A stretch of 64,000 nucleotides of DNA from the NCBI RefSeq assembly GCF_021568795.1, contig NZ_JAKGUE010000003.1, positions 62,001 through 126,000 on the forward strand, read 5' to 3'. The notes under the pieces are model-generated. The model worked only from the letters and a program-made list of their open reading frames with translations, had not been told where the DNA came from and did not search any database. This document shows, one piece after another, positions 49,771 to 58,731 of the stretch. The position numbers and the translations under genes were made by a program. Numbering within the stretch: position 1 is the first letter of the stretch; the number at the start of each line of letters is the position of its first letter. Source of the stretch: Dethiosulfovibrio faecalis. GTDB lineage: Bacteria; Synergistota; Synergistia; Synergistales; Dethiosulfovibrionaceae.

Positions 49771-51438
49771 TCACCTGCCCGCCATGATGGCGGCCACGTC
49801 CTCCTCCACCGTTCCGATTCCCCTTATGCCGAAGTTGTCCACCAGCACCTTGGCGACGTTGGGCGAGAGGAAGGCGGGAAGGGTCGGTCCGAGGCGGATG
49901 TCCTTGACCCCCAAAAAGAGCAGGGCCAGAAGAACGGCCACGGCCTTCTGTTCGTACCAGGCGATATCGTAGGAGATGGGCAGCTCGTTGATGTCCTCCA
50001 GGCCGAAGGCCTCCTTCAGCTTGAGGGCGATAACGGCCAACGAATAGGAATCGTTGCACTGACCGGCGTCTAGCACCCTGGGAATGCCGCCTATGTCTCC
50101 CAGGTTCAGCTTGTTGTAGCGATACTTGGCGCATCCCGCCGTCAGTATAACGGCGTCCTGGGGAAGGGCCTCGGCGACCTCCTTGTAGTAGTCTCTCGTC
50201 TTGTGACGGCCGTCGCATCCGGCCATGACGACGAAGCGCTTGATAGCGCCGCTCTTCACGGCTTCCACGATCTTGTCCGCCAGAGCCATCACCTGATCGT
50301 GGGCGAACCCTCCGACTATCTTTCCCGTCTCCAGCTCTGTCGGGGCCGGACAGGACCTGGCCTTCTCTATCACGGCGGAGAAATCCTTGGGCTTTCCGTC
50401 CTCCCTGTCGGGGATGTGGACCACTCCGGGATAACCGGTCATGCCGGTGGTGAAGAGCCTGTCCTTGTAGGTGTTGCCCGACTTCAGGGGCACAAGGCAG
50501 TTGGTGGTCATGAGAATGGCCCCGTTGAAGGCCTCGAACTCGTCGTTCTGAAGCCACCAGGAGTTGCCGTAGTTCCCCACGAAATGGTCGTACTTCTTGA
50601 AGGCAGGGTAGTAGTGGGCCGGAAGCATCTCCCCGTGGGTGTAGACGTCCACGCCGGTCCCCTCGGTCTGCTTGAGCAGGTCCTCCATGTCTCTCAGGTC
50701 GTGGCCGCTGATAAGTATGGCCGGATTTTTCCGGACCCCCAGATCTACCTCGGTGATCTCCGGCTTGCCGTAGGTCTCGGTGTTGGCCCTGTCCAGCAGG
50801 GCCATCGTCTGTACAGCGAAATCGCCGGCCTTCATGACCATGGCGATCATCTCGTCCACAGACAGGTCCTTCGTGGTGGAGTCCAGGGCCTCCATGAAGA
50901 AGCCGTAGATCTTCGGATCCTCGTAGCCCAGAACGGCGGCGTGGTCTCCGTAGGCGGCGATCCCCTTAAGGCCTATGACCAGAAGCTCCCTGAGGGAACG
51001 GACGTCCTCGTTCTCCGTCGCCAGCACCCCCACCGAGAGTGCCTTGTCGGCGTACTCGGATATGGAGCCGTCCCAGGTGGCGCAGTCCGGAACGGAACCG
51101 TCGAAGCTCCGCCCCTCCTTTTCCTCGTAGGCGGCCTCGAAGCGAGCTCTCAGGTCGTCCCTTCTCTTGATGGCCTCTCCTATGAGCTCGACGAAGCGGT
51201 CGTCGTCCCAGTTGGCGTTGGTTATGGTGGCGAAGAGTCCCTGGGCTATGAAGAGCCCGTCGGATTTATCCAAAACCCCCAGATTTTCGGCTTTCTTCCC
51301 CCAGACGGCTATCCCCTTTAAGACGTATATCAGAAGATCCTGTAGGTTGGCGGTGGATTCGGGCTTTCCGCAGACCCCCCTGACGGTGCAACCCGAGTTC
51401 TTGGCGGTCTCCTGACACTGGAAACAGAACATGGACAT
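49771..51438 (-). CDS. hcp: Hybrid cluster protein (hydroxylamine/NO reductase)
   Basis: A 555-residue class I hybrid cluster protein. The N-terminal cluster motif is Cys5-x2-Cys8-x8-Cys17-x5-Cys23. The hybrid-cluster ligands lie in later blocks such as [16 protein letters not shown] and V-M-A-G-C-D-G-R, with T-A-G-C-A-K-Y-R downstream. It reduces NO or hydroxylamine and protects anaerobes from nitrosative stress. The ATG at 51438 is chosen over an upstream one because it begins the family N-terminus and follows a GGGGGAG-like site. It diverges from a Crp/Fnr regulator. Confidence 0.93.
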   Translation of the reverse strand: MSMFCFQCQETAKNSGCTVRGVCGKPESTANLQDLLIYVLKGIAVWGKKAENLGVLDKSDGLFIAQGLFATITNANWDDDRFVELIGEAIKRRDDLRARFEAAYEEKEGRSFDGSVPDCATWDGSISEYADKALSVGVLATENEDVRSLRELLVIGLKGIAAYGDHAAVLGYEDPKIYGFFMEALDSTTKDLSVDEMIAMVMKAGDFAVQTMALLDRANTETYGKPEITEVDLGVRKNPAILISGHDLRDMEDLLKQTEGTGVDVYTHGEMLPAHYYPAFKKYDHFVGNYGNSWWLQNDEFEAFNGAILMTTNCLVPLKSGNTYKDRLFTTGMTGYPGVVHIPDREDGKPKDFSAVIEKARSCPAPTELETGKIVGGFAHDQVMALADKIVEAVKSGAIKRFVVMAGCDGRHKTRDYYKEVAEALPQDAVILTAGCAKYRYNKLNLGDIGGIPRVLDAGQCNDSYSLAVIALKLKEAFGLEDINELPISYDIAWYEQKAVAVLLALLFLGVKDIRLGPTLPAFLSPNVAKVLVDNFGIRGIGTVEEDVAAIMAGR

Positions 51439-51464
51439 TCTTTCATCTCCCCCTCTGTGTAAGG

Positions 51465-51513
51465 TTATAATAAGCACGGGAAAACTTATCCCCGCACATC
51501 GTGCTTATCATAA
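51465..51513. repeat. Inverted repeat between hcp and the Crp/Fnr gene
   Basis: Arms of 14 bp with one mismatch (51465-51478 and 51500-51513, core ATAAGCACG) are separated by 21 bp. They lie in the short divergent promoter region and are the best candidate operator for the adjacent regulator. Confidence 0.7.
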
Positions 51514-51574
51514 TGGACTATGAAAAAGCATATATCCTTGACCGGTATCAAGAAAAAGAGGGGGGATTCGCCAG

Positions 51575-52279
51575 GTGACCATGGAAAAGGCCATGGAGAG
51601 GATTCCCGGGTTCAACGGACTTTCCCGGGAGGAGAGCGAAAAGATACTCTCGATCTCCATACTCAAGAAGGTGAGAAAAAAGGAGATAATATTCTCCGAC
51701 GGGGAGGTCGGGGAGGGGTTCTTCGCCGTGCTCAGAGGCAGGGTGAGGGTCTACAAGATGTCCGAGGAGGGGCGAGAGGTTATACTCCACGTCTGCGGCC
51801 CGGGAGACCACTTCGGCCAGGTGTCCATGTTCGCCGGGAAAAACTACCCCGCCTGGGCCCAGGCCATGTCCGACTCGGAGCTGCTGCTATTTCCTAGAAG
51901 AGCCTTTCTGGACCTGTTGTCCAGAGAGCCTCAGATAGCCCTGTCCATGATGTCCGGCCTTTCCTCCAAGATGAGGGAGCTGACACTACAGGTGGAGAGC
52001 CTGGCACTCAAGGAGGTTCCGGGGCGACTGGCGTCGTATCTCATCATGCTGGCGGAGGAGAAAAAATCTCCCGGAAGCCTGCATCTGGACATTCCGAAAT
52101 GGCAGCTAGCCTCAGTTCTGGGGACCACCCCGGAGACCCTGTCTCGGATATTCTCCGACATGACCGATCGAGGGCTGATAGATCTGGACAGGAGGGACGT
52201 CACGCTTCTGGACCACACCGCCCTGAGGGAACTGGCGGAACACGGCAGATTCTACGACGACAGGGCCAAAAAAGAATAG
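51575..52279 (+). CDS. Crp/Fnr-family regulator, probable HcpR type
   Basis: A 234-residue protein with an N-terminal cyclic-nucleotide-binding-like sensor domain, a long dimerisation helix near residues 125-150 and a C-terminal winged helix whose recognition helix reads T-T-P-E-T-L-S-R. There is only one cysteine, so an FNR-type iron-sulfur sensor is excluded. Position opposite hcp and this layout match HcpR-like regulators that sense NO, in known cases through heme. It begins at GTG 51575, behind a G-rich site; an ATG two codons later is also possible. Confidence 0.87.
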   Translation: MTMEKAMERIPGFNGLSREESEKILSISILKKVRKKEIIFSDGEVGEGFFAVLRGRVRVYKMSEEGREVILHVCGPGDHFGQVSMFAGKNYPAWAQAMSDSELLLFPRRAFLDLLSREPQIALSMMSGLSSKMRELTLQVESLALKEVPGRLASYLIMLAEEKKSPGSLHLDIPKWQLASVLGTTPETLSRIFSDMTDRGLIDLDRRDVTLLDHTALRELAEHGRFYDDRAKKE

Positions 52280-52305
52280 GAGACGACTCTTTCGAGCCGT
52301 CTCCT
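52278..52305 (+). terminator. Terminator of the Crp/Fnr gene
   Basis: A 12-bp stem with one mismatch and a TTTC loop begins at the stop codon. Confidence 0.65.
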
Positions 52306-52313
52306 GAAACAGG

Positions 52314-52338
52314 AAGGTCCCCGTGAAACGGGGACCTT
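52314..52338 (-). terminator. Terminator of the small secreted protein gene
   Basis: A perfect 10-bp stem with a 5-nt loop lies 9 bp after the minus-strand gene, with a modest T-rich tail. Confidence 0.65.
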
Positions 52339-52346
52339 AACTCGAA

Positions 52347-52763
52347 TTATTTCTCCTCTATGGAATCGATCATACCCTCCAGCTGAGGATGATCCCCTAT
52401 GACCACCAAAAGAATGTACTCGGAGTCGTCGCCGCAGAGCACGGCGTAGCAATCGACGCCGCTGTCGTTCTGGAAGCCGAACATGTACACGTCGTCCTCC
52501 ACCTCCGGCTCGGAAGCCTTGAACTGATTAGCGTAGGCGTAGGCCAGGTCCTTGATGGCGGTTCCGTCGTTTTTCTCCACCGTCACTGTAAGGGCGGCGG
52601 ACTTGTCGCTCGCCAGGAAAGTAACTGTGGTCCCGTCCTCGGAGGCGTCCCATCCCTGGGGAACGTCGATCGTAAAACGGGGAAAATCCATGGTGGCAGC
52701 GAAGGCACTCATGGAAAGGGCGAGAACGAGCACCATCGAAAGCAGAAAACATCTCTTCTTCAT
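52347..52763 (-). CDS. Small secreted PsbP/DUF1795-like protein
   Basis: A 138-residue exported protein with a signal peptide (residues 1-22, cleavage at A-F-A). The mature part contains the F-T-I-D-V-P-Q-G-W motif followed by alternating strands, as in small PsbP-like or DUF1795 proteins that resist oxidative or envelope stress. Two cysteines near residues 106-110 may pair. It is monocistronic. No specific function can be given. Confidence 0.7.
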   Translation of the reverse strand: MKKRCFLLSMVLVLALSMSAFAATMDFPRFTIDVPQGWDASEDGTTVTFLASDKSAALTVTVEKNDGTAIKDLAYAYANQFKASEPEVEDDVYMFGFQNDSGVDCYAVLCGDDSEYILLVVIGDHPQLEGMIDSIEEK

Positions 52764-52936
52764 AGTAAAAGAAACCTCCTTGATTACGGCGTCGACGCCG
52801 TTTTTTCACACGATAAAATTCTACATTCCGGACGACAGGGTCGTCCATAACCCGAGGTCGAGGTTTCAGCGGGAGACGAAAAATTTTTTCGAAAAACGCA
52901 GCTCCATCGACAACACCCGAAAGGAGAGCTCCGCCG

Positions 52937-55438
52937 GTGACGAGAGACCGTCTATTCTCACCCCCTAAATACGGAACCAACACTATATACAGAAAACGCA
53001 TGGGAGCCTTTCTCGACGAAAACATCGCTAAGAAAAGAAGATGGGTCTATGTAGAGGCCCCCTCGGGATTCGGAAAGACCGTATCCATATCTCGATGGAT
53101 CAGCCCCCTCAGAAACAAGCTGGCATGGATAAATCTCTCCAGCGACGACGACGTTCCGGAACGTTTCGTGCGAAAGCTGGTGAAGGCCATGGCCTTCGCT
53201 CAGAAGTCCAACAGAAAGCTCGCCAAGGCCGCCGACTCGACAGGTCCACCTCGGGAGGTGCTGTACCGATCCGTCTCCTCCCTGCTGGACAACGACAAGA
53301 ACTACGTCGTGGTGGTAGACGACTTTCAGCACATATCCGACGGCGAGACCCTGAGCATACTGTCCGATCTGGCGGAAAGCCCTTCCCCGGGGCTCATCTT
53401 GTGCATCCTCAGCAGAAAAGGACCTCCGAAGGAGCTGTCTCCATCGATACTGAACGGCACCATGGCACTGATGACGGAGGAATACCTCGTCATGGACGAA
53501 GAGGAGATATCCTCCATGATGACCAAGCACCATATGAGCCTGAGAAGATCGGAAGAGGTCATATCCGAGACGAGGGGGTGGCCGGTGGCGGTAAACGCCT
53601 ATCTGATGGGAGACGAAGGCGACTGGAGCCTTCTGGACGGCTATCTCGACTCCCGGGTGTGGGACAGATGGCCCGAGGAGGTCAGGGAATTCATGGTAAG
53701 GGCCGCACCCTGCCCCAGGCTGGACGAGGATATATGCCGCAGCCTGAACGGATCGAGAGACTGCGAGGCCCTTCTGAAACGCCTCCGCAGCAGCGACGCC
53801 TTCCTGGAGAACTCGGAGGACGGCGGATACGGCATATTCCCCCCTTTCAGGGAGTATCTGCTCCGAAGGATCAACTCCCAGCTGAGTCGAGACAGGATCG
53901 ACGAGATATATCGGTCGCTCGGCAGGATATTCTTCGACGAGGGGGACTACCTGGTGGCGGCGGATCTATACGTGAGGTGCCTCTGCCTCTCCGGGCTGTC
54001 CGACTGCTGCACTGCCATGACGAAATACAGAAAGGATATCTCGGTCCACAGCAGATTCCGCTTCTTCAAGGAGAGGGTGCTAGGACGGATCAGGTTCACC
54101 GGAGACGAGGGACTGCCTCTTCTGGCCCAGTCGGCCTTCATGTACTACCTGGACGGCAACGCCGAGAGGTTCACCGAGCTCATGGACATGCTGTACAGGA
54201 GGGCAAAGAGATGCGGAGACGGCCCCTTCGTGTCCTTTCTGACATTGCTGAAGGTCCTGGACTTCAGGATACCCCTGAAATCCTATATAGAGAGGGTGAT
54301 AGACGGCAAGGAGACTCCCACGTCGCCCATATGCTTCGGAGAATCCCCCTCCCCCGGAACCTTCTCCGCAAATATGCCTCTGATCCACCGGTCCCTCAGG
54401 GAGAGGTCCGACCTGGCCCTGTCCATGGACGAGCTCTACAGGACGATGGAAAAAGACAGGGCGCCTCTGACCGATTTTCTGGTCAGAGACCACCTCATAC
54501 TGAGGGAGTGTCAGATCGCGGGAATACTGTACGAACAAAACCACCTGGAGGAAGCCTATCGCCACGCGGTGGAGGCTCAGACCGCCGCCATGAAGAGAGA
54601 CTGCCGTCGGGACGTCCGCTTCTGCTCCGACATGATACTGATCCACATTCTGAAGGCCATGGGACGAAGCGACGAGACGTCACTGACCGCTCTCGAGATG
54701 GAGAGACAGATCCACAGAGACGGGGCCACCGATCTGGTCCCAAACCTCAGGGCCTGGAGGTTCCGGCAAAGGATCGTCTCAGGAGACGGGACGGCTGCGG
54801 AGGAATGGCTGACCTCCTACGGAGAGAACCCCATGTCGTCTCCGGACCTATACGGCATCTACCGACACTTCACCACGGAGAGGGCCCTGGTGGCCTCGGG
54901 CAAGGCGGCCCTGGCCGAGCTCTTCGGGGAAAAGCTTCTCCGTATGAGCCGAGACTTCAATAGACCTATGGACGAGCTTGAATCCTACATCCTCCTCTCC
55001 ACGGCCTACTGGAGCACCGACGACAGAAAACGGTCCTTCGAATACATAGAGAAGGCCCTGACACTGGCCGAACCTTACGGCTACATGAGGATGTTTCTAG
55101 ACGAGGCCCTGTCGATAAAGCCGATGATGGTCTCGTTTCTCAGGAGGACGAAATCCGACGGCAGGCGGATATCCGACTTCGCCTCCGAGGTGGCCCTGGC
55201 CGTGACGGGAACGAGCTACGAAAACGTAGTCCCATGTTTCGAAGAGACCTCTCTGAGCGAGAGACAGATGAGGATTCTAACCCTGCTCAAGGGTAACGGC
55301 AGCTACAGAGATATAGCGGAGGATCTCGGCATAGCCCACTCCACCGCCAAATACCACGTGACCAAACTCTATCGTTTTCTGGGAGTCTCGAACGGGACGG
55401 AAGCCCTGAGAAAAGCCCGCTCCATGGGAATAATATGA
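52937..55438 (+). CDS. Large ATP-binding LuxR-family (MalT-like) regulator
   Basis: An 833-residue regulator. The N-terminal STAND/AAA-type ATPase has Walker A A-P-S-G-F-G-K-T at residues 41-48 and Walker B V-V-V-D-D-F near 120. A long helical-repeat region of about 500 residues follows. A LuxR-type helix-turn-helix ends the protein (L-S-E-R-Q-M-R-I-L onward, H-S-T-A-K-Y-H-V). MalT relatives bind ATP and an inducer to activate transcription. It starts at GTG behind AAAGGAGA. It lies beside the truncated regulator and grdB pieces, so it may once have regulated, or may still regulate, that region. Confidence 0.87.
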   Translation: MTRDRLFSPPKYGTNTIYRKRMGAFLDENIAKKRRWVYVEAPSGFGKTVSISRWISPLRNKLAWINLSSDDDVPERFVRKLVKAMAFAQKSNRKLAKAADSTGPPREVLYRSVSSLLDNDKNYVVVVDDFQHISDGETLSILSDLAESPSPGLILCILSRKGPPKELSPSILNGTMALMTEEYLVMDEEEISSMMTKHHMSLRRSEEVISETRGWPVAVNAYLMGDEGDWSLLDGYLDSRVWDRWPEEVREFMVRAAPCPRLDEDICRSLNGSRDCEALLKRLRSSDAFLENSEDGGYGIFPPFREYLLRRINSQLSRDRIDEIYRSLGRIFFDEGDYLVAADLYVRCLCLSGLSDCCTAMTKYRKDISVHSRFRFFKERVLGRIRFTGDEGLPLLAQSAFMYYLDGNAERFTELMDMLYRRAKRCGDGPFVSFLTLLKVLDFRIPLKSYIERVIDGKETPTSPICFGESPSPGTFSANMPLIHRSLRERSDLALSMDELYRTMEKDRAPLTDFLVRDHLILRECQIAGILYEQNHLEEAYRHAVEAQTAAMKRDCRRDVRFCSDMILIHILKAMGRSDETSLTALEMERQIHRDGATDLVPNLRAWRFRQRIVSGDGTAAEEWLTSYGENPMSSPDLYGIYRHFTTERALVASGKAALAELFGEKLLRMSRDFNRPMDELESYILLSTAYWSTDDRKRSFEYIEKALTLAEPYGYMRMFLDEALSIKPMMVSFLRRTKSDGRRISDFASEVALAVTGTSYENVVPCFEETSLSERQMRILTLLKGNGSYRDIAEDLGIAHSTAKYHVTKLYRFLGVSNGTEALRKARSMGII

Positions 55439-55460
55439 AGGGAGGAACGGCAATTTAGGG

Positions 55461-56106
55461 TCACTCCTTGCTTCCGGGGCCGAGGAACCTGTCCAGCAAC
55501 AGGGCGGTGTAGAGGTTTAGGCAGGTACGAAAATCCCTCAGGTCGTGGCCCGAATAGGCCTTTATCTTGTCCAGCCTGTATATGACGGTGTTCCTGTGCA
55601 GGTGAAGCTCCTTCGCGGTGTTGACCAATGAGAAACCGCTCTCGCACCACGATCGGATCGTATCCTTGAGCTCGTTCCAGTCCGGTCCCTCCCTTAGAGC
55701 TTTCAGATTGGACAGCACGAACCGGTTTCTCACCGACGGGGCGACGGTGGAGATCATCTCCTCCAGCCGATAGTCGTCTATACAGTAGACCCCGGGCCCC
55801 TGCATGAACTTCTTCCCCAGGGTCAATGCCCTCCAGGACTCCTTGTAGGAAGCGGCCAGGTCGGCTATCCCCAGGGCGGGAGACCCTATTCCCACGGCGG
55901 CGTTTAGCCCCTCGTCCATTATTCTGCCCAGAAGCTCCTCGGTCTTCTCCCTTGTTCCCGCAACGGCATTTGACGGTGCCGGATAGGACTCGGCGGGCCG
56001 AACCCCGTGGAGCACCACGAAGCGGTTGTTGCTCTCCATGGTGGATATATCCCTGGGACCGTTGAAGATCCTCCTTATCTCCAGGAGGATCTTTCTCTTT
56101 ACGTGA
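55461..56106 (-). pseudogene. 5'-truncated CdaR/PucR-type regulator
   Basis: The frame encodes about 215 residues of the C-terminal part of a CdaR/PucR-type regulator. A GGDEF-like middle domain is followed by the characteristic helix-turn-helix with E-L-H-L-H-R-N-T-V-I-Y-R-L-D-K-I near the end. Full members are about 370 residues or more with an N-terminal ligand domain, absent here. The frame stays open to 56417 only by running antisense through the grdB remnant. The recognisable regulator stops near 56106, where the grdB homology begins. It is probably non-functional, unless a short form is made from an internal start. Confidence 0.72.
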
Positions 56107-56994
56107 GGAATGAAGGACGCGGTAAAGACCATGAGCTCTCTGCTTCTCAAGAGGTTGAAGGGCGATGCCATGGGATCCGCCATGGAAGAGGGATATCTGT
56201 CCAGAGGGGTCAGAAAGGTGTTCTTCCACGAGAAGACTGGCGCGAAAAGAGCGGTGGAGATGCTGCTCAAGAAGATGGACGGCCAGCCCTTCCATACCGA
56301 GTACGAGATGCCGGTGTTCAAAAAGATTCCGCCGTCGGCTCCCATAGAGGACCTCTCCAAGGCGACCATCGCCATAATAACCTCCGGAGGCATAGTGCCC
56401 AAGGGCAACCCGGACAAGATCAGGGTGTCCTCCGCCGAGAGCTACGGCATATACGACATAAGTTCACTGAACGATCTGACTCCGGACAACTACGAGTCCA
56501 TCCACGGCGGCTACGATACCACCTGGGCCAACGAGAACCCCGACGTGGTGCTTCCTCTGGACGTCATGAGGGAGTTTGAGAAAGAGGGAGTTATAGGCAA
56601 GCTTCACGAATACGCCTACTGCACCACCGGAACAGGCACCGCCGTGGGACACGCCGAACGCTTCGGTCAGGAGATAGGCGCAAAGCTGAGGGAAAGCGGC
56701 GTAGACGGAGTTATACTCACGTCCACCTGAGGATCCTGCACTCGATGCGGTGCATCGATGTCGAGGGAAATAGAGAAATCGGCGGGTATACCGGTGGTCC
56801 AGATGGCTACGATCGTTCCGATAATGCTGACCGTCGGAGCTAACAGGATAGTTCCCGGGGTGGCCATTCCCCATCCCATAGGAGCTCCCGAGCAGGGCCC
56901 CGAGGGAGACGTAAAGGTAAGGAGAAAGCTCATCAACAAAGCGCTCGAGGCTCTGACCACGGAGGTTTCCGAACAGACGGTCTTCAAGGCCTGA
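56107..56994 (+). pseudogene. grdB: 5'-truncated glycine/sarcosine/betaine reductase B subunit with selenocysteine
   Basis: The frame begins at G-M-K-D-A-V-K, which corresponds to an internal position (about residue 145) of the roughly 437-residue GrdB/GrdF/GrdH proteins, directly after an in-frame stop at 56104-56106. It continues through V-I-L-T-S-T to an in-frame TGA at 56728-56730, then G-S-C-T-R-C-G-A and on to the true stop at 56992. U-x-x-C-x-x-C is the known active-site motif with selenocysteine. The C-terminal part looks intact (T-V-G-A-N-R-I-V-P, A-I-P-H-P). Missing the N-terminal third, it is probably inactive. Substrate type cannot be told. Confidence 0.85.
56742..56758 (+). promoter_or_regulatory. 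Bacterial SECIS element of grdB
   Basis: A 17-nt stem-loop with a perfect 7-bp stem and a GGU apical loop begins exactly 11 nt after the UGA codon. This matches the minimal upper stem-loop and spacing established for the E. coli fdhF SECIS, and supports reading the UGA as selenocysteine. Confidence 0.85.
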
Positions 56995-57007
56995 GGAGGT
57001 GATGGAC

Positions 57008-57397
57008 TTGATCGTCGTCACCAACAACGAGAGAACCAGGGACTCCCTCCCTATGGCGCGATGGGTTGACGGTACCGCCATCGACGTCCTCGACGAGGTG
57101 GAGTCGATGCTCCGAACGGGGTACGGTCTAGTGAGCGCCCCTCTTTCGGCCAACAACAGGCTGAACCGCTCTCCCTACCGTTCTATCATCCTTGGAAAAC
57201 AGGGAACCTGGTCCGGAGACGACTTGGAACTGGTCGACAAGGCCAGAGCCTTCCTCAAGAGCCAGAGGATCGTTCAAGACAGCTCAGCCGACGTAGATTA
57301 TCGTTGGATCGACGCCGATCTGGCAAAGACGGCCTGGGACGAAGGTATGAAGCTGGGCCTCCAACGAAGAGATCCGAAAGGGGCTCCCCATGAATAA
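57008..57397 (+). CDS. grdX: GrdX-family protein
   Basis: A 129-residue protein that opens with I-V-V-T-N-N-E and matches the small GrdX proteins found in glycine-, sarcosine- and betaine-reductase clusters, whose role is unknown. Two starts are possible: an ATG at 57002, which nearly touches the AGGAGG, and a TTG at 57008 with 8-nt spacing. I choose the latter because the protein then begins as its relatives do. It follows the grdB remnant by 13 bp and overlaps the next gene by 8 bp. It looks intact, unlike grdB. Confidence 0.85.
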   Translation: MIVVTNNERTRDSLPMARWVDGTAIDVLDEVESMLRTGYGLVSAPLSANNRLNRSPYRSIILGKQGTWSGDDLELVDKARAFLKSQRIVQDSSADVDYRWIDADLAKTAWDEGMKLGLQRRDPKGAPHE

Positions 57398-58472
57398 CGA
57401 CGACTACAGCGTAAAGACGGTGATAACCTTCGGAGGAGCCTTCATAGCGTTTCTCATAGGATCGGGGTTCGCCACCGGACAGGAGGTGCTCCAGTATTTC
57501 ACGTCCTACGGTTACAGGGGAATAGCCGGGGCGGTCCTGACGTTGATACTGCTGCTGTTCGTAGGGGTGAGCTTCATCACAGTGGGACAGGAGGAGAAGT
57601 TCGAGAGGAGCAGCGATATCTTCAGGTATTACTGCGGAGATACCCTCGGAGGATTCTTCGACTATTTCGCCACGGTCTTCATATACCTCTCCTTCGTGGT
57701 CATGATAGCCGGAGCTGGAGCCACGGTCGAGCAGCATTTCGGCCTTCCCGTTTACGTCGGAGGCGTCCTCATGGCCCTTATGGCCGGGTTCACCGTCTCC
57801 TTCGGGCTTGGCAGGATAGTGGACGTGATAGGCAGGATCGGCCCCACCATAGTGGTAATATCCATAGGGCTCGGACTGGTTTCCATATTCGGCAACTTCG
57901 ACGGCATAGCCCGAGGTCAGGAGGCGCTCCCGACCATGAATATCATGAAGGCGTCCTCCAACTGGATATTCGCAGCCGGATCCTACGTTGGCTTCTGCAT
58001 GCTCTGGCTGGCGTCCTTCCTGGCGGCCATGGGGGCCACGGCCAAAAGCAGAAAAGAGGCGGCCTACGGGGCCGGTCTGGGGGCGATAGGGTTCTCCCTG
58101 GCCGTCATAGTGGTGGCCCTGGGCCTTCTGGCCTACGTGAAGGACGTCGCCGCGAGCCAGATACCTATGCTGATACTGGCGGAGAAGGTCCACCCCATGC
58201 TGGCGAACGGCTTCTCTCTGATAATAGTGGCGGGAATATACACCACGGCCGTTCCGCTTCTGTGGTCCGTCTCCTCCAGGATAGCCGAGGACAAGAGCCC
58301 CCGGTTCAGGACGGCGACGATTATACTGGCCGTAGCGGGGCTGGTGGTCGGGATATACCTTCCCTTCGCCAGGCTGGTCAACATAGTCTACGTCATAAAC
58401 GGCTATGTAGGCATACTCCTTCTGGGGATAATGGTACTGAAGAGCTTCAGACAGCGTGTCGCTAAAGCATAA
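57390..58472 (+). CDS. YkvI-like membrane transporter of the grd cluster
   Basis: A 360-residue integral membrane protein with about ten hydrophobic segments and the start F-I-G-S-G-F-A-T-G-Q-E typical of YkvI-like transporters in the APC superfamily. Members sit beside grd genes in several anaerobes and may carry the reductase substrate (glycine, sarcosine or betaine). That link is inferred from neighbourhood. It overlaps grdX by 8 bp. Its last codons form the first unit of a 20-bp tandem duplication. Confidence 0.78.
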   Translation: MNNDDYSVKTVITFGGAFIAFLIGSGFATGQEVLQYFTSYGYRGIAGAVLTLILLLFVGVSFITVGQEEKFERSSDIFRYYCGDTLGGFFDYFATVFIYLSFVVMIAGAGATVEQHFGLPVYVGGVLMALMAGFTVSFGLGRIVDVIGRIGPTIVVISIGLGLVSIFGNFDGIARGQEALPTMNIMKASSNWIFAAGSYVGFCMLWLASFLAAMGATAKSRKEAAYGAGLGAIGFSLAVIVVALGLLAYVKDVAASQIPMLILAEKVHPMLANGFSLIIVAGIYTTAVPLLWSVSSRIAEDKSPRFRTATIILAVAGLVVGIYLPFARLVNIVYVINGYVGILLLGIMVLKSFRQRVAKA

Positions 58473-58494
58473 AACGTGTCGCTAAAGCGTAAAG
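58455..58494 (+). repeat. 20-bp tandem duplication at the 3' end of the YkvI-like gene
   Basis: Two adjacent 20-bp units differ at two positions. The first contains the last codons and stop of the gene; the second is just downstream. It looks like a recent slippage event. Confidence 0.8.
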
Positions 58495-58510
58495 AGAGCA
58501 CGGATAGATG

Positions 58511-58538
58511 ATTAGGGGAGCCTTCGGGCTCCCCTAAT
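58511..58538 (+). terminator. Terminator of the grd remnant operon
   Basis: A perfect 12-bp stem with a TTCG loop is followed by CCCTTTT. Confidence 0.85.
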
Positions 58539-58563
58539 CCCTTTTATACCATCTTCTCCGGAC
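58531..58563. repeat. Copy 1 of the fumC 3'-end repeat
   Basis: These 33 bp match 59417-59449 at 30 positions. Read on the minus strand the unit encodes C-P-E-K-M-V and a stop, the same C-terminus as fumC, with a synonymous difference in the Glu codon. Further sequence to about 58575 continues the fumC match after a gap, which fits loss of the segment between two CCGGAC repeats. It appears to be a decayed fumC 3' end. Confidence 0.75.
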
Positions 58564-58572
58564 AGACTCCCC

Positions 58573-58659
58573 ATGGTGGATATAACTGGCTTGCCCATGA
58601 AGAAGATCAAAGACATCTCGGAGAACAGGGAAAAGTACGCCGCCGAACTGGAGAACTAG
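58573..58659 (+). pseudogene. Short remnant ORF before the toxin-antitoxin pair
   Basis: A 28-codon frame ending in TAG. The peptide contains T-G-L-P-M-K-K-I-K-D-I, reminiscent of the C-terminal end of Rpn/PD-(D/E)XK-type transposase-like nucleases. It has no ribosome site and abuts the fumC-like repeat, so it is best seen as debris of a lost gene. The family guess is weak. Confidence 0.3.
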
Positions 58660-58674
58660 TTAGTTCGTGCTATG

Positions 58675-58705
58675 TATTGTTTTTTTCGCACAATAGACGT
58701 ATGAT
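58675..58705 (+). promoter_or_regulatory. Promoter and putative operator of the toxin-antitoxin operon
   Basis: TTGTTT (58677-58682) and TATGAT (58700-58705) are 17 nt apart. An inverted repeat TATTGT/ACAATA (58675-58680 and 58690-58695) covers the -35 region, a plausible site for autorepression by the antitoxin. Confidence 0.65.
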
Positions 58706-58731
58706 GTAGGTAAACAAAAGGAGGTGGGCAT

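Noticed and set aside
55461-56417. Full-length regulator ORF up to 56417
   Set aside because: Residues before about position 105 are the antisense of the well-conserved grdB sequence and do not resemble a regulator ligand domain.
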